NCBI GenBank assembly: GCA_030065825.1
Contig: JASJCY010000055.1
Span: forward strand, 1-40,173
DNA from: Nostocaceae cyanobacterium
GTDB lineage: Bacteria > Cyanobacteriota > Cyanobacteriia > Cyanobacteriales > Nostocaceae
Length of the DNA stretch: 40,173 nt
Direction: 5' to 3'
The notes below the pieces were generated by a model that did no database searches, had not been told where the DNA came from, and saw nothing but the letters and a program-made list of their open reading frames with translations. Below, piece after piece: positions 17,780 through 24,926 of the stretch (its first letter is position 1; the number at the start of each line of letters is the position of its first letter). A program made the position numbers and the translations under genes.

Positions 17780-19702
17780 TTAGTCACGAATATTTACTAC
17801 TGCTTGAAAGTCAGAACCAAGCATATAATTGGTGCTATGGGGCTGATTTTCCAAGGAAAGCAAAACAGTCTCTAGTCCTTCAGATTGGGAATCTCGTTTT
17901 GCTCGAATGGCAATTGCAGCGGAATTTTGACCACTGGGAATCTGCACGGTACTAGCAATGGTTTGGTAATCTCTGCCATTTTCGGCTGTCCCCCGGATGC
18001 GATATTTCACCGTTAATGGTTTTCTTGCCCTGCCAGTGCGCGTAATCTGAAATTGCCCTACATTTCCCGATTCAGATGCATAGATATCGGTTGCTTTAAT
18101 ATTCACAATCGTGGGATTGCTACTGGTAAATTTCAAATCCACATACCGATTTTGAATATCAAAATAAGCATCTTGGGGATTTAAAACTTTCTTCCCTTGT
18201 ATACGCAGGTTATCAAAGGTAATATTACTGATATTGCGTCGGGAATCGTACCCTTGAAAAACTGATTTGGCACCACCGCGATCGCTTACTGTCAGATTCT
18301 GGATGTAAACGTTTTTGATGTGACCCAACTTCCCAGGAGATGATTCGGGTTGCCAGTCAGCAGTTTTAATACGCCATTGAAATAAACCTGCTGACTTGTC
18401 TGTTTGTTTGGCATCCAGGATGTCTTCTACCCGGATGTTTTTCAAGTAGATATTCTCAAAATTTGCTCCGGTCATGGGCCAGAAGCCAGACAGTTCGTTC
18501 GCATACACAATATCAATATTTTCATATGTAATATTACTGATGAGTTTCTGTTTGGTGGTGGTGCCGATTTTGAATCCATTACCTCCGTAAAAGACGGCAT
18601 TTGTCACATTAATATTTTCGTTATTTTGAATCTTACCTTGGCGATCGCCACCATGGGAGGTAGCATCATCTGTACCTTGATAAAGGACATCGTTGATGGT
18701 GATATTCCTAGAAGACCAGAAATCAAAGCCGTCAGTATTGAGAAATTCTGGTTGGGGATTGGCTAAGATTTTGACATTATCAATGTGGACATTATCGGCA
18801 TAGGATATCCAAACATTAGCTACCGCTGGGTCTTTGACGAGGATGTCTTGTAAGCGAATATTTTTGGCATTTTTAAGCAAGATTAAACTATACCATCCCC
18901 CTCGAGGACGCCAATAAGAACCGTTACCATTGATAACACCACGTCCAATAATATTTACATTTTGGGCATTTTCAATCTGAATTAAACCCCGTCCATAGGA
19001 AGGATATCCATCTGTTGTTGCTGCAATTACAGCCCCTGGGGCTAAATAGAGGGTAAGATTACTCTTAAGATTAAGTTGTTGGGTTTTATATATCCCAGGG
19101 GGAAAATATAAAATACCACGACGTGCAGCAACTTCATCTATGGCTGTTTGAATGTTGCTAGTTACATCTTTTTTGCCTGTATTATCTACCTGGTATTTAA
19201 TAATATTTGTTACCTTAACATCCCCCAATTGAGGAGTTTTTTCTTCTAAGGGTTCTGCAATAATAAATAATTTTTCATCCAAGGAATTGACTTTATGCAA
19301 AATCAGCTTCCTGGGAACTGTTAGGGAAAAAGAAATTTTATTTCCCTGATGTTGTGATTTGAGGTTATAACTTTGAGGACTAAGAGTATATTTTTTCACC
19401 CTTTCTTTGACTTGAATTTCCATCTCAACCTGACCCGCAAAGGCAAATTGGACATAGCTGAGGGAGTTATATTTTTCCACAAATACGGGTTTGCCATTCA
19501 CAGTCACGGTATAGTTACTGCTGGCTTTGGCAGAAGCAGGATGGGGATAGAACTTAACTAGGCTTTCCCTTAGGGTACTTTTCATAGATAAAACATGAGC
19601 GCTAAATACAAGTGCGATCACCAGAGAAATCAGTAACAATTTCCACAGACTAATTCTGTTGTTCCACCAGTACATGTGGTGTATCAATTTTGTGTAAGGC
19701 AT
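17780..19702 (-). CDS. Membrane-anchored or secreted right-handed beta-helix protein (GH28/pectate-lyase-like) with C-terminal Calx-beta domain
   Basis: A 640-aa protein. Residues 18-40 form a signal anchor (LWKLLLISLVIALVFSAHVL). The middle (about 150-520) is a parallel beta-helix opening with DVTSNIQTAIDEVAARRGILYFPPG, followed by repeated rungs such as NVNIIGRGVINGNG, NIRLQDILVKDPAV and NITINDVLYQGTDDATSHGG, the layout of polygalacturonase-like GH28 and epimerase-like enzymes. The segment NTDGFDFWSSRNI and GTDDATS hold Asp residues where GH28 has catalytic Asp. Residues about 545-640 are a Calx-beta module (ENGRDYQTIASTVQIPSGQ...EGLETVLLSLEN). It probably cuts or modifies the EPS outside the cytoplasm. 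The ORF start overlaps the flippase gene end by 53 nt; an ATG nine codons later reduces this to 26 nt. Confidence 0.85.
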   Translation of the reverse strand: MPYTKLIHHMYWWNNRISLWKLLLISLVIALVFSAHVLSMKSTLRESLVKFYPHPASAKASSNYTVTVNGKPVFVEKYNSLSYVQFAFAGQVEMEIQVKERVKKYTLSPQSYNLKSQHQGNKISFSLTVPRKLILHKVNSLDEKLFIIAEPLEEKTPQLGDVKVTNIIKYQVDNTGKKDVTSNIQTAIDEVAARRGILYFPPGIYKTQQLNLKSNLTLYLAPGAVIAATTDGYPSYGRGLIQIENAQNVNIIGRGVINGNGSYWRPRGGWYSLILLKNAKNIRLQDILVKDPAVANVWISYADNVHIDNVKILANPQPEFLNTDGFDFWSSRNITINDVLYQGTDDATSHGGDRQGKIQNNENINVTNAVFYGGNGFKIGTTTKQKLISNITYENIDIVYANELSGFWPMTGANFENIYLKNIRVEDILDAKQTDKSAGLFQWRIKTADWQPESSPGKLGHIKNVYIQNLTVSDRGGAKSVFQGYDSRRNISNITFDNLRIQGKKVLNPQDAYFDIQNRYVDLKFTSSNPTIVNIKATDIYASESGNVGQFQITRTGRARKPLTVKYRIRGTAENGRDYQTIASTVQIPSGQNSAAIAIRAKRDSQSEGLETVLLSLENQPHSTNYMLGSDFQAVVNIRD

Positions 19703-20948
19703 GGACTATCACCCCCAAACTAAAACCTACTTGGACAATTGCTGCTAGAATCAGAGCGATCGCAGCTCCTTGTAGTCCCCAAATGGGAATCAACCACAAA
19801 CAAGCGAGTGCTGACGTCCCTGTCACCGCAGTAAATAAGGGCATTTGGATACGAAAGTACCTAGCAGCGGTCATTCCATAACCCAGGAAGGAAGCCACAT
19901 AGCCGATACCAGCAGCTACCATCAACCAAACAAACAAATTTGCTTGCTGGGCATATTCAGGTCGATAAACAAGGGTGAGAATTTGCCGACCTGCAACCAT
20001 AGCCAGCAAGATAGCCATTCCACCCAGAAAAGCACCAACTCCCACTAGCTTGACAAGTAGGGTGCGGAATGCAACCCTATTCCCTGCGGCATAGTATTTT
20101 GCTAATCGAGGACTAGCTGATTGTCCCAGAGCATTGACTATCATGTTTCCTGCTACCATCAGGTAGGCGATCGCTGCAAAAATGCCCAGTTCCCGTTCAC
20201 CCAAATAACCAGCGATAATGTATCGAGGAATATCAGTGTTTAGGGAAATCAACATCATTACGAAACCCATTGGTAGGGCAAGCCACACTAATTGAGAGAG
20301 GGTTTTTAGGTGCCACCGAGGGTATAATCTCCTGCTTTGCAAATTACTGCTGCTGAGGATATATATGCCACTACCAATGTCATAACCAACTAAAACCACA
20401 GCCCAGGCACAGACTAAACCCAATACACCCCACACCAAATTACCTGATATGTACACCCCCATGCCTAGGAAAAGGAGGGAGAGAGGACCTTTAATCATCA
20501 GCGACATTGCCATGCGATCCATGCGTTCGTGCTGCTGAATCAGTCCGTAAAATACATCGCTAATGGACTCGAATGCCTTGGCTAACCCCACTAACAAAAT
20601 AATTAACGATGTTTTCCAGGCATATCCAGATATGAGGGAAATGACTGCAATTACTACTAAACCCAGACTAGTACTTAACAACCTTAGCCCCAAGTAATCA
20701 CTAAACAAATATTGCTGTTTAGCATCCGTTGCTTGGACTGTTCTCAGTTGCAAATTAGTAAACATAATCACGGGTGCGGTAATAGCCAAACCCAAGGTAA
20801 ACTTACCTACCATTTCCGGACTTCCAAGCTTAGCTAACACCACAAGCATTCCCCACTGGCAACCTGCATAAATGGCATTACCAAGAAATGTCCAGGAGAA
20901 ATTACGACGTAATGTTAGTGGTTGGCTGTGTTGCATATTTCCAAGCAT
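19650..20948 (-). CDS. Wzx-like polysaccharide flippase (MOP/MATE superfamily)
   Basis: A 432-aa protein with about twelve to fourteen hydrophobic helices (for example LVVIAVISLISGYAW and FLGGMAILLAMVAGRQILTL) and the family segments RNFSWTFLGNAIYAGCQWG at the N terminus and PRYIIAGYLGERELGIFAAI in the middle. It moves the undecaprenyl-linked repeat unit from the cytoplasmic to the periplasmic leaflet, before the Wzy-like polymerase acts. A second ATG at 20936 has GGA at 5 nt and could be the true start; the first ATG has GGG directly against it. The 3' end overlaps the beta-helix gene, which suggests coupled translation. Confidence 0.9.
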   Translation of the reverse strand: MLGNMQHSQPLTLRRNFSWTFLGNAIYAGCQWGMLVVLAKLGSPEMVGKFTLGLAITAPVIMFTNLQLRTVQATDAKQQYLFSDYLGLRLLSTSLGLVVIAVISLISGYAWKTSLIILLVGLAKAFESISDVFYGLIQQHERMDRMAMSLMIKGPLSLLFLGMGVYISGNLVWGVLGLVCAWAVVLVGYDIGSGIYILSSSNLQSRRLYPRWHLKTLSQLVWLALPMGFVMMLISLNTDIPRYIIAGYLGERELGIFAAIAYLMVAGNMIVNALGQSASPRLAKYYAAGNRVAFRTLLVKLVGVGAFLGGMAILLAMVAGRQILTLVYRPEYAQQANLFVWLMVAAGIGYVASFLGYGMTAARYFRIQMPLFTAVTGTSALACLWLIPIWGLQGAAIALILAAIVQVGFSLGVIVHALHKIDTPHVLVEQQN

Positions 20949-21024
20949 CCCTGTTTTCAGAAATTATGGCGAGCAAATTATTTTGATGCCGATAGAAAGC
21001 TATATTGCAAGTCTTTGAGACTGC

Positions 21025-23082
21025 CTACACCCTTCTCGGTTCAAGCCTTCCTAAAATACTGACCACATTTTTGTCAGCACCAACAGTTATATTTTTAGAC
21101 ACAGCAACAGGCAGATTATTTTGCAAATATTGTGGTTGATATCCCGGCACTATTTGCTCAAGTAAAAATCGAATCGAATTGATATCATTTTTTGTTGCTG
21201 CTTTACACAAACTATCTACAATTGCCCCTAAATTGCCTGGAATTATACCACTGGCATTTTTGACAACAAATAGTTTTTCGTGTTCAGTTGGTTCGTATTC
21301 TTCTCCTTCAATCAACAATTCTTCAAATAATTTTTCCCCTGGTCTTAGTCCTGTAAAGGCAATTTCAATGTCTTTATTGACTTCGTATCCTGACAGACGA
21401 ATCAATTCTTCTGCCAACTCAACAATTTTCACTGGTTCACCCATATTCAGCATTAATACTTCTCCACCATGACCAAGTACCGCTGCTTGCAAAACCAGTT
21501 GTACTGCTTCGGGGATGGTCATAAAGTAACGGCGAATTTCCGGATGAGTCACTGTAACTGGACCACCTGCGGCAATTTGTTTTTGGAATGTCGGAACTAC
21601 GCTGCCACGACTACCCAAAACGTTACCAAAGCGCACAGCTACATAAGAATTACCGCTTCCTCTTGCCGCTTGCAGCACTAACATTTCTGCAATTCTCTTA
21701 CTTGCCCCCATGACATTCGTGGGATTCACAGCTTTGTCTGTGGAAATCATCACCAAATGTTTAACGTTATATTCCTGTGCTAAATTCACTACATTTCGTG
21801 TACCAATGACATTATTAGTAATAGCTTCTGGGGAATTTAATTCCATCAAAGGAACGTGTTTGTGTGCCGCTGCATGGAAAATTACATCTGGTCGAAATTG
21901 CTCAAATGCTTCTTTTAATCGTTCCCGAAAACGAATATCAGCAATAAAAATAACCAGGTTCGGGCTGTACCCTTGGGTTGTATTTTCTTGTTGCAGTAAT
22001 AATAAAACTTGGTTTAATTCCTGTTGAATATTGAAGATGGAATTTTCTCCATGTCCTAAAAGCATCATTTCAGCAGGTAGACACTTGCAAATTTGACGGC
22101 ACAGTTCGCTACCTATAGACCCACCAGCACCTGTAATTAAGACTTTTTTACCTTGCAGAAATTCCACAACTTTTTCAATCTCAGTCTCTACAGGTTCCCT
22201 TCTCAATAAGTCCTCAATTCTGATATTGCGAATACTATCTAGACGTACCCGACCATTGAGGATTTCATGTATTCCTGGTAAGGTGTTAGTCTGAATACCA
22301 CTAGTCCTGCAAATATCGAGGATTTCCCGAATTATTCGTCCTGCCACCGTTGGCATGGCAATAACTGCTTTATGAATGTGCAGAGATTTGCTAATCTCAG
22401 GAATTTGGAAGCGATTCCCGACAACAGGAATATTACGAATTCGTAAGTTTAATTTATGGGGATCATCGTCAATAAAAGCAATAGGATGAAAACCTAATTG
22501 AGGATTTCTTTGCATTTCTTCTACTAGGGAAACCCCCGCACTACCAGCACCCACTATTAGCACTCGCTCTTGGGGCTGACATTCTATCTCTGTTTGTTTC
22601 TGACAGATTCTGTCTATAACCCTGACACTAAAACGGAGTCCCACAATTGCAATAAAAGCAAGCAAACCGTCAATCAATGGTAGAGACTTTGGTAATTTAG
22701 ATATGAGCGGATTTGGGATGTGAGAAATCACATCAAATAAGAAACTTTGGATGACAATTGCTGCCACCATCAATATCCCTATATGTGTGAGTTCTTCCAT
22801 ACTTGCGTAACGCCAGTAACGCTGATAAAAACCACAACACCACAAAACAGTGACTTTAACTGTTAAAAATAGAATTGCTGCGTACACAATTTCATATTTG
22901 TATGTCTCGAATAAGGCAAAATTACCATCATGACGTAGGAGCAATGCTAAAAATGGTATTATCAAAAAAGCAAGGATATCAATAATAAACCAATGCCGAT
23001 TTCTCAGCTTAATGATTTTGATTAAAAATAGATGAGTACTGGCTTTTAGTAACCAGTTATAAAAACACAATAATGCCTTCAT
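21025..23082 (-). CDS. CapD/WbpM-type membrane-bound nucleotide-sugar 4,6-dehydratase
   Basis: A 685-aa protein with four N-terminal membrane helices (residues about 25-170), a CoA-binding/Rossmann-like domain with VGAGSAGVSLVEEM (about 180-290), and a C-terminal SDR domain opening with ITGAGGSIGSELCRQICK. It converts UDP-GlcNAc-type substrates to 4-keto-6-deoxy sugars. The catalytic block reads STDKAVNPTNVMGASKR: Met replaces the usual SDR Tyr, giving the SMK triad known for WbpM-class large dehydratases instead of SYK. The ATG at 23082 is preceded by AAGGAG at about 7 nt; a GTG 63 nt earlier is less likely. It is the first gene of the EPS cluster and follows a long structured leader. Confidence 0.92.
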   Translation of the reverse strand: MKALLCFYNWLLKASTHLFLIKIIKLRNRHWFIIDILAFLIIPFLALLLRHDGNFALFETYKYEIVYAAILFLTVKVTVLWCCGFYQRYWRYASMEELTHIGILMVAAIVIQSFLFDVISHIPNPLISKLPKSLPLIDGLLAFIAIVGLRFSVRVIDRICQKQTEIECQPQERVLIVGAGSAGVSLVEEMQRNPQLGFHPIAFIDDDPHKLNLRIRNIPVVGNRFQIPEISKSLHIHKAVIAMPTVAGRIIREILDICRTSGIQTNTLPGIHEILNGRVRLDSIRNIRIEDLLRREPVETEIEKVVEFLQGKKVLITGAGGSIGSELCRQICKCLPAEMMLLGHGENSIFNIQQELNQVLLLLQQENTTQGYSPNLVIFIADIRFRERLKEAFEQFRPDVIFHAAAHKHVPLMELNSPEAITNNVIGTRNVVNLAQEYNVKHLVMISTDKAVNPTNVMGASKRIAEMLVLQAARGSGNSYVAVRFGNVLGSRGSVVPTFQKQIAAGGPVTVTHPEIRRYFMTIPEAVQLVLQAAVLGHGGEVLMLNMGEPVKIVELAEELIRLSGYEVNKDIEIAFTGLRPGEKLFEELLIEGEEYEPTEHEKLFVVKNASGIIPGNLGAIVDSLCKAATKNDINSIRFLLEQIVPGYQPQYLQNNLPVAVSKNITVGADKNVVSILGRLEPRRV

Positions 23083-23244
23083 AAAACTCTCCTTTGGCAG
23101 AAGAAGTACAACCCGATTCAATACTTCTCGATTCAGGAAAATCACAGAAAAATCAATGGATTAAAACCTGGAAATGTCTGTGTTTATTGTTTCCACAAAG
23201 GGCTTAACCGAATAGTATTGCAACTGCTTAAATTGGATATTTTT

Positions 23245-23355
23245 CTATAGGATTTTAATCTAAGTGCTGTTAGCCATAACAAAACCTAAGCCAAGCTTTG
23301 AATTGTGAAGCTTAGAGCTTAAACAGTTATTTAACAATATTTAGACATCCTATAG
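23245..23355 (-). promoter_or_regulatory. Leader stem: 9-bp inverted repeat enclosing a smaller hairpin, upstream of the dehydratase gene
   Basis: CTATAGGAT (23245-23253) pairs perfectly with ATCCTATAG (23347-23355). Inside it, CTAAGC (23286-23291) pairs with GCTTAG (23310-23315). Both lie between the structured leader and the first EPS gene, in the probable 5' untranslated region. I infer possible RNA-level control; the two pairings are short and could be chance in AT-rich DNA. Confidence 0.3.
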
Positions 23356-23440
23356 TTGTCTATCTGCAATCGTCATTCAGAAAATTATTTCTCGTAGTTA
23401 CTTTATTCCTCCTTTAATCAGAGGTTATTTTGAAACTCCT

Positions 23441-23655
23441 AACAAACACATTTTAAAACCCTTATAGGGCAAAGCTTTTAGCCAAACAAGAAAAATGTGT
23501 TTGTTTCATTCGTTGCTAGCAGCGATTTTCGCCGCTAGTGGGAGGCTCACATCTTGCCCCTTCTCAACAAACATTAGGGGGGTAGTATCCACCTGAGAAA
23601 GCAATAAGCTTTATAGACTACCAGTCTAGCAATAGTTATGTAGCGCAAGATATGA
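23441..23655 (-). ncRNA. Candidate structured RNA or cis-regulatory leader of the EPS operon
   Basis: Three consecutive fold units are visible. (1) AACAAACACATTTT at 23441-23454 pairs perfectly over 14 bp with 23492-23505, enclosing two short alternative hairpins. (2) CTAGC at 23516-23520 pairs with GCTAG at 23534-23538, with inner GCGA/TCGC and a 3-nt loop. (3) 23547-23557 pairs with 23645-23655 over 11 positions, enclosing GGTAGT/ACTACC (23581-23586/23617-23622) and AAAGC/GCTTT. The two internal mismatches of stems 2 and 3 are A-C on the plus strand but become G-U pairs in a minus-strand transcript, which favours the EPS strand. I do not recognise a known riboswitch; the class is unidentified. 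Confidence 0.4.
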
Positions 23656-23959
23656 ACAAAGGCGCGATTATTTCTTAATTAAAGAATTAAACCTCAACTA
23701 AAAAACCGGCGGATAAGCCTCTGTATGTCTCTGCAAGGTCTTTGCAGATTGTTTATAATTTGGCTTACACTTTCATTTCTATCACTGAATTAATAACAAG
23801 AATAACTACACTTATCATTTTTTTACACAATCAGTTTTTTTGTTTTCTTTTTTAAAGATTGTGTGAAGCTATTTAAGTATTACGACGCTTAATTTATAGC
23901 TTCTGTAAAGCTATAACTATTCAAGGATAAGTAGGTAGGCATCATTAAATGTAAGATAG

Positions 23960-24024
23960 AACCTCACCCCCTTCCCCTCTCCTTTTCCCCCTCTCCCATT
24001 GGGAGAGGGGTTAGGGGTGAGGTT
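23960..24024. repeat. Dispersed C/G-rich hairpin repeat
   Basis: AACCTCACCCC (23960-23970) pairs with GGGGTGAGGTT (24014-24024). Within it, CCCCTCTCCCA (23988-23998) pairs with TGGGAGAGGGG (24000-24010). This sequence type is a common intergenic repeat in Nostoc-like genomes. It is a palindromic unit with no coding content and could also act as a bidirectional transcription barrier. Confidence 0.75.
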
Positions 24025-24190
24025 TTATATTTAATTTGACCCAGTTACTTATTAAAAATGTTATAGGAATCCGATTTAATTTTTGAAAAAACTCCGTACA
24101 TCTGAAGAGTCTCAAAATTCAAGTTAGTGTTTTGGATAAATCATTCAAACTTTCGTATCTTGATTTTCTGCAAGGATGTAGAGGGATGTA

Positions 24191-24605
24191 ACCCGCATTT
24201 CTCACAAACTGATTTGAGAAGATGATTTGACAGTTAAAAGGTGAGTTTTTTTTTTAAACAAGAAAAACTTTTAAGGTTGGCAAGGTAAAATTTGATGAAA
24301 GTTGCCAAAACTTTGCTGACTCGTCTGATTAAATATGGTTAATTCATTTAACTTTTCATGAAAAAACCGACTGTATCTATCATCAGTCATTTCAAGAACT
24401 ATTTAAAGTTGAGGTTTACAAATTAATTAGCCTAAAAAATATGCTGATTAATTTGTCATTTTTCCAAACGTATAATTGATGATTATCTTAAGTTGATGAA
24501 GAGTAACATACTGTCGTTTTTACTTTGGGGCGTTCGTCGTGTTCAAACCCTTATTCTGTAAGGCTTCTGTGGTTGGCGATCGCACTCTTTGTGAGAAATG
24601 CGGGT
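24191..24605. mobile_element. Candidate degenerate mobile element bounded by 18-bp perfect inverted repeats
   Basis: ACCCGCATTTCTCACAAA at 24191-24208 is exactly inverted at 24588-24605, bounding 415 nt without a recognisable transposase. The right repeat ends at the exact base where homology to the methyltransferase gene begins (24606), as expected for an insertion or deletion edge. I see no target-site duplication. It may be a MITE, the residue of an insertion sequence, or a longer palindromic regulatory region. Confidence 0.45.
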
Positions 24606-24692
24606 CAAGGCTTTTCTGTTGCTGGAAAGCAAGATGTGAATGATAAGCGTAGTCAATTAGTTATAAAATTCATCAATTTGGTAGTAGAACTA
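24606..24692 (+). pseudogene. Second DNA cytosine-5 methyltransferase remnant (29 codons)
   Basis: The frame reads QGFSVAGKQDVNDKRSQLVI then KFINLVVEL, identical to the fragment at 365-451 except for one Glu-to-Lys change. At DNA level about 13 of 87 bases differ and nearly all are at third codon positions, so the two copies diverged while both were still translated and selected. It begins inside catalytic motif IV just after the PPC residues and stops abruptly at 24692, followed by low-complexity sequence. It is the remains of a paralogous or formerly allelic methyltransferase gene. Confidence 0.7.
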
Positions 24693-24733
24693 CTCCCTTC
24701 TCGTTCTAAGATTACCTATAAAAATTTCTCCCC

Positions 24734-24801
24734 CTCTTCCCACTCTTCCCCCTCTTCCCACTCTTCCCACTCTTCCCCCTCTTCCCCCTCTTCCTCCTCT
24801 T
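24734..24801. repeat. 9-bp tandem repeat CTCTTCCC(A/C), about 7.5 copies
   Basis: Units begin at 24734, 24743, 24752, 24761, 24770, 24779 and 24788, with a partial unit at 24797. The last base of the unit alternates between A and C. The pyrimidine-only strand resembles the short tandem repeats common in heterocystous cyanobacteria. The frame that crosses it gives a Ser/Pro/His-rich peptide that is an artefact. Confidence 0.8.
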
Positions 24802-24926
24802 GGTAGTCTCACTCAATTCGGTAATCTTCTAGCGGGAGGGGAGTAAACCCATTATCGAGCCCAGTGGTTTGACGTACTCCACACACTCCCTTCGAGAGGA
24901 AGCAGGAAGAAAATGCTTGGTAATTC

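Larger units (their letters stand above)
23083..24926. other. Gene-poor 1.84-kb spacer upstream of the EPS operon
   Basis: No convincing protein gene is present. Reading from the EPS side the spacer holds a 9-bp stem (23245-23355), a structured leader (23441-23655), a small CTGCAA/TTGCAG hairpin (23731-23747), a dispersed C/G-rich hairpin repeat (23960-24024), an 18-bp inverted repeat pair (24191-24208 and 24588-24605), a methyltransferase remnant (24606-24692) and a 9-bp tandem repeat (24734-24801). The EPS promoter should lie within it, but I could not fix its -35/-10 boxes. Confidence 0.6.

Noticed and set aside
23405-23420. AAAGGAGG on the minus strand in the EPS leader as a ribosome site
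   Set aside because: No ATG, GTG or TTG follows at a usable distance, and the nearest ATG gives an eight-codon frame.
23468-23490. GGGCAAAGC and GCCAAAC, similar to parts of a c-di-GMP-I riboswitch
   Set aside because: The conserved receptor part with its GGTAGC-type stem and tetraloop is not present in order, so the likeness is superficial.
23581-23605. CTGAGA near a G-rich run, reminiscent of a thiamine riboswitch
   Set aside because: The other conserved TPP elements are absent and the more consistent fold lies on the opposite strand.
24525-24806. Open frame of 93 codons ending in a Ser/Pro/His-rich stretch
   Set aside because: Its middle is the methyltransferase remnant and its end is the 9-bp tandem repeat. 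It has no ribosome site, so it is not a gene.
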